Source: Streptomyces sp. SCSIO 75703
Lineage (GTDB): Bacteria; Actinomycetota; Actinomycetes; Streptomycetales; Streptomycetaceae
Length of the DNA: 64,000 nucleotides
Direction: 5' to 3'
NCBI RefSeq assembly: GCF_036607905.1
Contig: NZ_CP144555.1
Location: forward strand, 6,076,001-6,140,000
Positions 1 to 7,052 of the stretch are shown piece by piece. Numbering within the stretch: position 1 is the first letter of the stretch; every line of letters starts with the position of its first letter. The notes under the pieces are model-generated. The model ran no database searches and was not told where the DNA came from. It worked only from the letters and a program-made list of their open reading frames with translations. The position numbers and the translations under genes are program-made.

Positions 1-47
1 TGGGCGTCAGCCTGCTCACCCCCTCGTCCAAGGAGACCTCGGCATGA
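1..47 (+). CDS. C-terminal end of an upstream CDS (partial)
   Basis: Codons read from base 3 are open and end at TGA 45-47, giving the tail GVSLLTPSSKETSA. The stop overlaps the ATG of the next gene (ATGA), as in the following gene pairs, so this is probably the last part of a translationally coupled upstream gene of the same operon. An AAGGAG Shine-Dalgarno sequence for the next gene lies inside it (30-35). The tail is too short to identify a family. Confidence 0.55.
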   Translation, partial: GVSLLTPSSKETSA

Positions 48-895
48 CCATCTGGACCGACCTGACCGGCACCGACTTCGAGGTGTCGTACGCACCGGTG
101 AACGGGACGCCCACCCGTGTGCTGCGCGCCGGCGACGGCGCGGCCGTCGTGATGCTCCACGGCACCAGCGGCCACCTGGAGGCGTTCGTGCGCAACGTGC
201 CGGAGCTGTCCGAGCACTTCGCGCTGCACGCCCTCGACATGCTGGGCCACGGCTACACCGACAACCCGGGCGGCGACCTGCGCATCCCCCGCTACGTGCG
301 GCACGTGCTCGACTACCTCGACAGCCGCGGCATCGAGCGAGCCCACTTCATCGGCGAGTCCCTCGGCGGCTGGGTGGCCGGCCGGCTGGCCGCAGACCAC
401 CCGGAGCGGGTCGGGCGGCTGATCCTCGTGGCCCCGGGCGGGACCGTGGCCAACCCCGAGGTCATGAACCGTATCCGCACCAGCACCAAGGCGGCCGTCA
501 CCAGCGACGACCGGGACCTGACCCGCCGGCGCCTGGAACTGCTCATGCACGACGCGGTGAACGTCTCCGAGGAACTCGTCGACGTCCGCCACGCGATCTA
601 CCACCGTCCCGAGTTCGTCGCCGGCATCGACGAACTGCTGTGCCTGCAGAAGATGGAGAACCGGACCGAGGACCTCCTCAGCCCCGAACAGATGGCCCGG
701 ATCGAGGCGCCCACCCAGATCGTCTGGGGCGCCCAGAACCCCTTCGGCGACGTCCCGGAAGCGCACCGGATGCAGCAGTCGATCCCGGGCGCGGCCCTGG
801 AGATCTTCCCGGAGTGCGGCCACTGGCCCCAGCACGAGCACGCGGACCGGTTCAACAAGCTCGCGCTGGAGTTCCTGGGCCGGGAGAGGGCATGA
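44..895 (+). CDS. Alpha/beta hydrolase, meta-cleavage product hydrolase type (MhpC/BphD-like)
   Basis: A 283-residue cytoplasmic hydrolase. Seen: oxyanion-loop HGTSGH at residues 39-44, nucleophile elbow GESLGG with Ser106, and catalytic His260 in CGHWPQHEH. The C-terminal stretch resembles the MhpC ending. The acid after strand 6 is shifted: WGAQN stands where WGxxD is usual, so Asp236 may serve instead. Family members hydrolyse C-C bonds of ring-fission products, and relatives such as NicD deformylate N-formylmaleamate. It starts by ATGA overlap after the upstream gene, with AAGGAG 8 bases before the ATG, and is coupled to the LLM oxidoreductase. The neighbours suggest ring-fission product processing; the substrate is unknown. 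Confidence 0.85.
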   Translation: MTIWTDLTGTDFEVSYAPVNGTPTRVLRAGDGAAVVMLHGTSGHLEAFVRNVPELSEHFALHALDMLGHGYTDNPGGDLRIPRYVRHVLDYLDSRGIERAHFIGESLGGWVAGRLAADHPERVGRLILVAPGGTVANPEVMNRIRTSTKAAVTSDDRDLTRRRLELLMHDAVNVSEELVDVRHAIYHRPEFVAGIDELLCLQKMENRTEDLLSPEQMARIEAPTQIVWGAQNPFGDVPEAHRMQQSIPGAALEIFPECGHWPQHEHADRFNKLALEFLGRERA

Positions 896-1971
896 GCACG
901 GCGGCCACGGCCACGGCCACGGCCACGGCCGCGCCCCGCGCGGCGCTGCGGGTCGGCGTCCGCGTCCCGCCGTGCGACCGGGCGGACCGGCTGGTCGAGT
1001 CCGTCCGCCGGGCCGAGGAACTCGGCTTCGACCAGGTGTGGTTCCCCGACTCCCAACTCCTGTGGCGAGACGTGTTCACGGTACTGACCGCGGCCGCCCT
1101 GGGCACCGACCGGATCGGCCTGGGCACCGCGGTCACCAACCTGGTGACCCGGCACCCGGCCGTCGTCGCCTCGGCCGCGCGCAGCGTGGCCGAGCTGGCG
1201 CCCGGCAGGTTCACCCTCGGCCTCGGCGTGGGCAACAGCTCGGTCGGTCCCATCGGCCTGCGCCCGAGCACCGGGGCGGCGCTGCGCGAGGGAATCGGCG
1301 TGCTGCGGGCCCTGCTGTCCGGGGACGAGTGGGACTTCGGGGGCGCCCGCTCCCGGCTCCGCGACCCCCGGCCGGACGTGCCGATCCACATGGCCGCCAG
1401 CGGCCCGCGCAACCTGCGGCTCGCCGGGGAGACAGCGGACGGGGTCATCCTGCTCAGCGGCGCCTCCCCGAAGACCCTCACCGGTGCCACCGCGCGGGTA
1501 CGGGAGGGCGCCGAGGCCGCGGGCCGCGATGCCGAGTCGGTCCCCCTGACCGTCTCGGCGTTCTGCGCCGTGACCGACGACGTCGAGGCCGACGCGCGAC
1601 GGCTCAAACCGGTCTGCGCGTCCATCGCGCAGAACGGCGGAGCGCCCTTCCTCGCCCTCGCCGGAATCGAACTGGACGTCCCCGCCCGGGTGGAGGGCGT
1701 CTACCCGGACCTCGTACACGCCGAGGACTGGGACGCGGCCGTGGAGATCTGCTCGCAGTGGGTCAGTGACGAGGCGGCCCTGCGCTTCGCCCGGGAGTTC
1801 TGCCTGTTCGGCACCGCCCAGGAGATCACCGAACGGCTCGGGGAACTGCACGCCACCGGAGTGACCGGGGTGTTCCTCCAGCACGTCGGCTCCTACGACC
1901 CGCCCACCGAGCTGATCGAGAGCGTCGGCTCCACGGTGTTGCCCGCCCTGCGCCGGGGAGCGGTCCGGTGA
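892..1971 (+). CDS. LLM-class flavin/F420-dependent oxidoreductase
   Basis: A 359-residue luciferase-like monooxygenase-family protein. An AELGFDQVWFPD-type N-terminal strand-helix, an R(I/L)GLGTAVTNLVTRHP segment and GRFTLGLGVGNSS are typical of the Mer/LLM F420-dependent TIM barrel. Related enzymes use F420 or FMN to reduce or oxygenate substrates. The longer open frame starting at 640 is not used: the ATG at 892 overlaps the stop of the hydrolase gene (ATGA). Residues 4-12 are a Thr-Ala repeat encoded by a GGCCAC hexanucleotide repeat. The F420 option fits a co-transcribed, now broken, NADPH:F420 oxidoreductase gene downstream. Confidence 0.85.
   Translation: MSTAATATATATAAPRAALRVGVRVPPCDRADRLVESVRRAEELGFDQVWFPDSQLLWRDVFTVLTAAALGTDRIGLGTAVTNLVTRHPAVVASAARSVAELAPGRFTLGLGVGNSSVGPIGLRPSTGAALREGIGVLRALLSGDEWDFGGARSRLRDPRPDVPIHMAASGPRNLRLAGETADGVILLSGASPKTLTGATARVREGAEAAGRDAESVPLTVSAFCAVTDDVEADARRLKPVCASIAQNGGAPFLALAGIELDVPARVEGVYPDLVHAEDWDAAVEICSQWVSDEAALRFAREFCLFGTAQEITERLGELHATGVTGVFLQHVGSYDPPTELIESVGSTVLPALRRGAVR
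903..932 (+). repeat. GGCCAC hexanucleotide repeat inside the LLM gene
   Basis: Four exact GGCCAC units and a fifth GGCCGC follow the start codon and encode alternating Thr and Ala. Length changes by slippage would stay in frame and alter only a disordered N-terminus. Confidence 0.7.
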
Positions 1972-3374
1972 GCGTCCTGGAGGAGCTGGCACTGCGCGGC
2001 CGGCGCGCGGTCGACAAGGCCGACGCCCGCACCCGGTCGCTGGCGGCCCTCCATGTCCTCGACACGCTGGGCTGCGTCGTGGCCGGCACCTCCCACCCCC
2101 TCGCCCGGCAGCTCGACCGGTTCACGGTGGCCACGGGCGTTCCCGGCGAACTGCGCACGCCCGCCCTGCCCGGCCGGCACCCCCTGCGCACCACCGTGTG
2201 GGCGGAGGCGGTGCTGGCGCACGCCGACGAGTACGACGCCCTGCACCCCGCCGCCGCGGTGGTGCCCGCGGCCGTGGTGGTGCCGGCGGCGGTGGCCGTC
2301 GCCGACCGCGAGGGACGGCCGGGCAGGGCGGCCGTGGACGCCGTGATCGCCGGCTACGAGGTGATGGTCGAGGCGGGGCTCCGTTTCGGCGGCCCCCGTA
2401 TGTACGGCGCCGGATGGTGGCCGACCGCGGTCCTCGGCGCGCTGGGCTCGGCCGCCGCCGCGGCCGTCCTGCTGGACCTCGGTCACGAGGAGACCGCCGC
2501 GGCCCTGGGCCTGGCCGCGGCGGGCCTCGGCGGACTGCTCAGCGCGGACGATCTCGGCGCGGGCCACTATCTGCTGGCCGGGCGCGCGGCGGCCGACGGA
2601 GCGGAGGCCGCCCACCTGGCCCGCGTCGGCGCCAGGGCCAGTCACTCCCTGCTGGACGGGCCTGCCGCCGCCGCTCTGGGCACGAGCGCCGCACCCGTCT
2701 CGGCCGAGGCGGAGCCGCACGTGAACGGGTGCGTGTTCAAGGCGTATCCGTGCGCCCGGCCGCTGCACGCGGCGCTGGACGCGCTGGAGGCGCTGGAGGT
2801 CCGGGGCCTGCCGGTCGCGGCGGCCCGGCGCATCGAGATCCGACTGCCCGGGGCGCTCCTGCGCTTCGTCACCGCCGACCGGGCACCGGCGGGCCCCACC
2901 GAGGCCGCGGCCAGCGCGGTCTTCGCCGTCGCCGCGTGGCTCCACGGGGCCGCCACGGATGTCGGCTTCTTCAGAGGCCCCCTGCCGCCGGGCGTACCGG
3001 AGGTGGTCCTGGGGCACTGTCCCGAGCTCGACGCCCACCTGCCGGACCGCTGGGGCGCACGCGTGATCGTGGACCTCGCGGACGGACGGCGGGTTCGCGA
3101 GGAGGTCCTCGGCGGCGGTGGGGACGCCGCACGAACCCTGGCCGGTGAAGCGGTCACCGCCAAGTTCCGCCGCAACGTCGGTGCGGGCGACGGTGACGGC
3201 GACTGGACGCGGTGGATCGCGCGGTGCCTGTCCCTGGACACGGTGTCCGACGTCGGGGACCTGCGGCACACCCTGTGCCGACTGGCGCCGCCCGAGCGTC
3301 TTCGCCGTCCCGCCGTTCCGTCGCCCCCGAGGAACGCCCGCCCGCATTCCCGTATCCGAGAGGAGCAGGCATGA
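1968..3374 (+). CDS. MmgE/PrpD family protein
   Basis: A 468-residue protein close to the usual length of about 450. The N-terminus has the family pattern ALHVLDTLGCVVAG, followed by the all-helical domain with HADEYDAL and GYEVMVEAGLRF segments. PrpD is 2-methylcitrate dehydratase and other members act on dicarboxylates or cyclic acids; catabolic clusters often contain a member of unknown specificity. The GTG start overlaps the previous stop (GTGA), and the gene ends in an ATGA overlap with the F420-oxidoreductase pseudogene. Its role with the hydrolase and LLM enzyme is probably hydration or dehydration of a carboxylic intermediate (inference). Confidence 0.85.
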   Translation: MSVLEELALRGRRAVDKADARTRSLAALHVLDTLGCVVAGTSHPLARQLDRFTVATGVPGELRTPALPGRHPLRTTVWAEAVLAHADEYDALHPAAAVVPAAVVVPAAVAVADREGRPGRAAVDAVIAGYEVMVEAGLRFGGPRMYGAGWWPTAVLGALGSAAAAAVLLDLGHEETAAALGLAAAGLGGLLSADDLGAGHYLLAGRAAADGAEAAHLARVGARASHSLLDGPAAAALGTSAAPVSAEAEPHVNGCVFKAYPCARPLHAALDALEALEVRGLPVAAARRIEIRLPGALLRFVTADRAPAGPTEAAASAVFAVAAWLHGAATDVGFFRGPLPPGVPEVVLGHCPELDAHLPDRWGARVIVDLADGRRVREEVLGGGGDAARTLAGEAVTAKFRRNVGAGDGDGDWTRWIARCLSLDTVSDVGDLRHTLCRLAPPERLRRPAVPSPPRNARPHSRIREEQA

Positions 3375-4044
3375 CCGGCCACAGGATCGCCGTCGTCGGC
3401 GGCACGGGCCCCCAGGGCAAGGGCCTGGCCTACCGGTTCGCGCAGGCCGGTCACAGCGTCGTCCTCGGCTCCCGGTCCGTCGAGCGCGCGCGGCGGACGG
3501 CGGCCGAGATCGCCCGCGGGGCCGGTGACGCCGTCCCGGTCGGCGGGGCGGACAACGCCACCGCCGCCGCATCGGCGGACGTCGTGCTGCTCGCGGTGCC
3601 CTAGTACGGTCATGCCGCACTGGTGGAATCCCTGCGCACCCCGCCGACGGGCAAGGTGGTGCTCAGTGGTGTGAACCCGCTCGGCTTCGACCGGCACGGC
3701 CCCCACGGCCGGGAGGTCGCCGACGGCAGCGCGGCCGAGGAGGCGCAGCGGATCGTCCCGGGAGCCCGGCTGGCGGGCGCGTTCCTCACCTGTCCGCGAC
3801 GAGCCTGTGGAACGAGGCCGGGCTGCTCGCACACGAGGACGTACTGGTCTGCGGGGACGACGCCGGGGCCAAGGCGGTGGCCGTCGAGCCGGCGCGCACG
3901 GTCACCGGCCGGGCCGGCGTCGATGCCGGCGCGTTGCGGCCGGCCCGTCAGCTGGAGCCGCTCACCGCCGTGCTGACCGGCGTCAACAAGCGTGACAAGG
4001 TCCGCTCCGGAGTCCGCGTCGCGGGGCTCGGGCCCGGGGGATGA
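3371..4044 (+). pseudogene. npdG: NADPH:F420 oxidoreductase, broken by a stop codon and a frameshift
   Basis: The first 77 codons encode the Rossmann start (IAVVGGTGPQGKGLAYRFA, then GSRS) of NADPH-dependent F420 reductase, ending ...VVLLAVP. The next codon is TAG (3602-3604), after which homology continues in the same frame (GHAALVESLRTPPTGKVV, GVNPLGFD). Near 3785-3790 the expected AFHHLSA reads out of frame, consistent with loss of one base. The rest (LSATSLWNEAGLLAHEDVLV, then LRPARQLEPLTAVLTGVNK) is in another frame and stops at 4042-4044. A normal enzyme would be about 220 residues. If real, the operon has lost its own F420H2-regenerating enzyme. Confidence 0.85.
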
Positions 4045-4052
4045 CCACCGGT

Positions 4053-4090
4053 GGGGGCGACCGTCTCCTCCGTCGGAGGCCGTCGCCCCC
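4053..4090. terminator. Bidirectional hairpin between convergent genes
   Basis: GGGGGCGAC at 4053-4061 pairs perfectly with GTCGCCCCC at 4082-4090, with further pairing between TCTCC and GGAGG segments inside. It lies between the npdG remnant (plus) and the response regulator (minus). There is no T-tract, which is common for actinobacterial terminators. Confidence 0.7.
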
Positions 4091-4151
4091 CACGGCGGCC
4101 CGGCTCGGGCTCGCCGCACGGAGATCCCGGTACGCGGCCTTCCGACAGGGC

Positions 4152-4823
4152 TCAGCGACCCGCTGAGCCGTGGGCCGGGGTGATCTCCAGGTAGCGCAGG
4201 ACCGCTGTGACCCGACGGTCGGCCTGGTCGGTGGGCGCCAGGTCGAGCTTGGCGAAAATGCTGCGGATGTGCTTGTGCACGGCCCCCTGGGTGACGATCA
4301 GACGTCGGGCGATGGCGGAGTTGCCCAAGCCCTCGGCCATCAGGGCCAGGACGTCGCGCTCCCTCGCCGTCAGCCGCTCGAGTCCCCTGTCCGGACGGGG
4401 CCGGGTGAGCATCTGCGCGACGACCTCGGGATCGATGGCCGTACCGCCCTCGACCACCCGGTGTAGCGCGTCCAGGAACTGCTCGACGCGGCCGACCCGT
4501 TCCTTGAGCAGGTACCCGATCCTGTCGGTGCCGCCGGCGAGGAGCTCGGTGGCGAAGGCCCGTTCCACGTAGGCGGACAGGACGAGCACGGCGAGACCGG
4601 GCTGGCGCCGCCGGGCCTCGACCGCCGCCTTGATGCCCTCGTCGGTGTGCGTGGGCGGCATCCGCACATCGACGATGGCGACGTCCGGCTCATGGGTGTC
4701 CACGGCCGCCAGGAAGGTCTCCGGGGACTCGGCGGTCGCCACCACCTCCAGGGACTCCGCGCGCAGCAGCATGGCGACGCCCTCACGCAGCAGAAAGTCG
4801 TCGTCGGCGATCACGATCCGCAT
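4152..4823 (-). CDS. NarL/FixJ-family response regulator
   Basis: A 223-residue two-domain regulator. The receiver has the acidic pocket Asp7-9, phospho-acceptor Asp52 (VAIVDVRMPP) and Lys107; the LuxR-type helix-turn-helix (LTARERDVLALMAEG to HKHIRSIFAKL) spans about 151-195. The start used is the ATG whose upstream 13 bases overlap the histidine kinase gene, which gives a canonical receiver start. Paired with the kinase upstream, it probably controls the divergent MacB-like ABC exporter, a common Streptomyces arrangement. An inverted repeat GCTCAGCG-ACC-CGCTGAGC (4150-4168) spans its stop codon. Confidence 0.92.
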   Translation of the reverse strand: MRIVIADDDFLLREGVAMLLRAESLEVVATAESPETFLAAVDTHEPDVAIVDVRMPPTHTDEGIKAAVEARRRQPGLAVLVLSAYVERAFATELLAGGTDRIGYLLKERVGRVEQFLDALHRVVEGGTAIDPEVVAQMLTRPRPDRGLERLTARERDVLALMAEGLGNSAIARRLIVTQGAVHKHIRSIFAKLDLAPTDQADRRVTAVLRYLEITPAHGSAGR

Positions 4824-6088
4824 GGCATCTCCATCTCCAGAACCGTCGGTCCGCCCCGAGGGCTGGTCACGGCGAACCAGCCGTCGTGCGCCTCGACCCG
4901 GCCGCGGATGCCGGCCAGACCCGAGCCCCGGCCCTCGTCCGCGCCGCCGATTCCGTCGTCCTCGATCCGCAAGGACAGCAGGCGGCCCCGCCGTCGCACG
5001 GTCATGGCCGCGCTCCGGGCGCGGCTGTGCCGGGAGAGGTTGGTGAGCGCCTCGGCGGCCACGAAGTAGGTGGTCGCCTCCACGGACGCCGCACAGCGTC
5101 CGGGAACGTCGATGTCGGTACGGCACGGTACGGCGCAGTTCGCCGCGAGTGCCGCGAGGGCTTCGGAGAGCCCCCGGTCGGCCAGTACGGGTGGCAGGAT
5201 GCTGCGCACGACCGTGCGGAGTTCGGCCAGAGCGGTCTCCGCGGCGTTCTGGGCCTGTACGAGCGTCGCCTCCGCGGTGGCCGGGTCACGGGTCAGCGCA
5301 CGGTGGGCCGCTCCGAGCAGAACCGTCACGGAGACGAGCCGGTTCTGCGTTCCGTCGTGCAGGGAGCGCTCGATGCGCCGCAGTTCCGTCGCGTGCGCGT
5401 CCAGTGCCGCGGCCCGGGTGGCCGACAGCCGGGCGATCCGCAGCGACAGGTCGACATCGTGCGGGGGCGCCAGCAGGCGGCGTCCCGGCACATCCTGCAA
5501 ACGGGCCATCCACGGCCCGAGGACGAGGAAGACCGCGGCCAGCACGACGCCGAACAACGCGACCGCGACCGCACCGGACGTGTTCCGTACGGTCCAGAAC
5601 ACGAAGTTCGGACTGGCGTCGTCGCGGGGCAGTATCCGCCACCACAGCGGATAGGTGAGGTCCTGGACGGCCTGCACGGCCAGCGTGGCTCCGGCGGCCC
5701 CGAGGAACAGCCCCGACGTGCCGTGCGCCGACAGCCAGCGCAGTTCCCTCCGGAAGAGCGGATCGGCGAGGGCGGCGCGTATCCCGCGCGGCGCGGGCCC
5801 CATCGCGGTGAGCTCGACGTCCCATCGGGACAGCCGGGCACGCTCGCGTTCGGCGGTGGCCCGGACGAGCCGAGGGAGGGTGGAGGCCAGCGGAACGCCG
5901 ATGCCGATCACGCAGAGCAGGGCGACCAAGAGGCTCCATGCCAGGACGATGAACGCGGGCAGGGCCGTTCCCAGTCCGCCGACGAGACGTTCGAGCGCGT
6001 CGAGGAACATCCGCCCACGACCCAGGACGATCGACCTCAAAGCCTGCCTGGTAGCGCCCAACTTGGCTCTGTCCACAGTGACTTCCAC
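4811..6088 (-). CDS. NarL-type sensor histidine kinase (HisKA_3)
   Basis: A 425-residue membrane kinase. Hydrophobic segments lie near 45-70, 125-145 and 170-195. The dimerisation helix carries phospho-acceptor His244 in ERSLHDGTQNRL. An HATPase_c domain follows, with EALTNLSRHS as N box, then IEDDGIGGAD and GSGLAGIRGRVEAHDG as G boxes. No periplasmic ligand domain is evident, so the sensing part is probably within the membrane, as in kinases that monitor envelope stress or antibiotics (inference). It overlaps the response regulator start by 13 bases and is transcribed away from the ABC operon. Confidence 0.92.
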   Translation of the reverse strand: MEVTVDRAKLGATRQALRSIVLGRGRMFLDALERLVGGLGTALPAFIVLAWSLLVALLCVIGIGVPLASTLPRLVRATAERERARLSRWDVELTAMGPAPRGIRAALADPLFRRELRWLSAHGTSGLFLGAAGATLAVQAVQDLTYPLWWRILPRDDASPNFVFWTVRNTSGAVAVALFGVVLAAVFLVLGPWMARLQDVPGRRLLAPPHDVDLSLRIARLSATRAAALDAHATELRRIERSLHDGTQNRLVSVTVLLGAAHRALTRDPATAEATLVQAQNAAETALAELRTVVRSILPPVLADRGLSEALAALAANCAVPCRTDIDVPGRCAASVEATTYFVAAEALTNLSRHSRARSAAMTVRRRGRLLSLRIEDDGIGGADEGRGSGLAGIRGRVEAHDGWFAVTSPRGGPTVLEMEMPCGS

Positions 6089-6208
6089 CGAAGGACTCTA
6101 GAGGAACCTGCCGGCCCCTGCCAGCCGGCCCGGCGCCGGTGGCAAGGGGGGCGCAGGGCACCGCCCGAGGGTGGTGCCTGCACTACCTCGAAGGGGCCAC
6201 TGGCTGGA

Positions 6209-6268
6209 TTGATGGGGGCGAGGCGCTGTTCCTACCGTCGAGAGCCGTCGAACCAGCCTTCCGGAAGG
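6209..6268 (+). promoter_or_regulatory. Putative promoter and palindrome upstream of the ABC operon
   Basis: TTGATG (6209-6214) and TACCGT (6233-6238) are separated by 18 bases and resemble a HrdB-type promoter. Downstream, CCTTCCGGAAGG (6257-6268) is a perfect 12-base palindrome that includes the probable Shine-Dalgarno sequence, 10 bases before the ATG. It could be a regulator site or a small hairpin hiding the ribosome binding site. Confidence 0.45.
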
Positions 6269-6278
6269 TGCTCCGCCC

Positions 6279-7049
6279 ATGTCAGTTCCCCCGCCCGCCG
6301 ACGCCGTCCGCCTCGAACGGGTCGGCAAGACCTACAGAGGCGATCACTCGGTCACGGCGCTGGCCGCGGTCGATGTCAGCTTCCCGCGCGGGACGATGAC
6401 GGCCGTGATGGGGCCGTCCGGATCCGGCAAGAGCACCTTGCTGCACTGCGCGGCCGGACTCGACCGGCCTACGTCAGGCCGGGTGATGATCGGTGACACC
6501 GACCTGTCGTCGATGTCGGAGAAGCGGCTGACCGAGATGCGCCGCGAACGCGTCGGATTCGTCTTCCAGGCGTTCAACCTGGTCGGCGCGCTCACCGTGG
6601 AAGAGAACATCCTGCTGCCGTCCAGGTTGTCCGGCCGCCGCCCGGACCCGGCGTGGGTCGGGGAAGTGATCGCACGGGTCGGGCTGGACCACCGTCGCGG
6701 GCACCGCCCGGCGGAGCTGTCCGGCGGTCAGCAGCAGCGGGTGGCGATCGCGCGGGCGCTGGTCGGCCGGCCCGAGGTGATCTTCTGCGACGAGCCGACC
6801 GGCGCACTCGACACCCGGACGGCCGCCGGGGTGCTGGCTCTGCTGCGGTCGGCGGTCGATCAGGCCGGGCAGACAGTGATCATGGTGACGCACGACCCGG
6901 TGGCCGCGTCGTACGCCGGCCGCGTCATGGTGCTGGCCGACGGCCGCATCGTGAGGGACATGCCGCAACCCGGAGTTCAGCGGATCGCCGAGCAACTGGC
7001 CATGCTCGACGGGCGTCCGCGGCAGCCCGCGACGAGCCGGGAGGGCTGA
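6279..7049 (+). CDS. MacB/LolD-type ABC transporter ATP-binding protein
   Basis: A 256-residue ATPase. Walker A GPSGSGKST lies near residue 45, the Q-loop is in FVFQAFNLVGALTVEEN, the signature is LSGGQQQRVAIARAL, Walker B is VIFCDEPTGALD, and a switch His lies in MVTHDPV. The pattern matches the MacB/LolD/FtsE group that works with FtsX-like permeases, here the gene 3 bases downstream. The pair probably exports or extracts amphipathic or toxic compounds and is likely controlled by the divergent two-component system. Confidence 0.93.
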   Translation: MSVPPPADAVRLERVGKTYRGDHSVTALAAVDVSFPRGTMTAVMGPSGSGKSTLLHCAAGLDRPTSGRVMIGDTDLSSMSEKRLTEMRRERVGFVFQAFNLVGALTVEENILLPSRLSGRRPDPAWVGEVIARVGLDHRRGHRPAELSGGQQQRVAIARALVGRPEVIFCDEPTGALDTRTAAGVLALLRSAVDQAGQTVIMVTHDPVAASYAGRVMVLADGRIVRDMPQPGVQRIAEQLAMLDGRPRQPATSREG

Positions 7050-7052
7050 CCG

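Noticed and set aside
598-1992. Long minus-strand open frame of 464 codons
   Set aside because: It is the shadow of the hydrolase and LLM genes; composition is Gly/Arg-rich without domains, as expected of antisense frames in GC-rich DNA.
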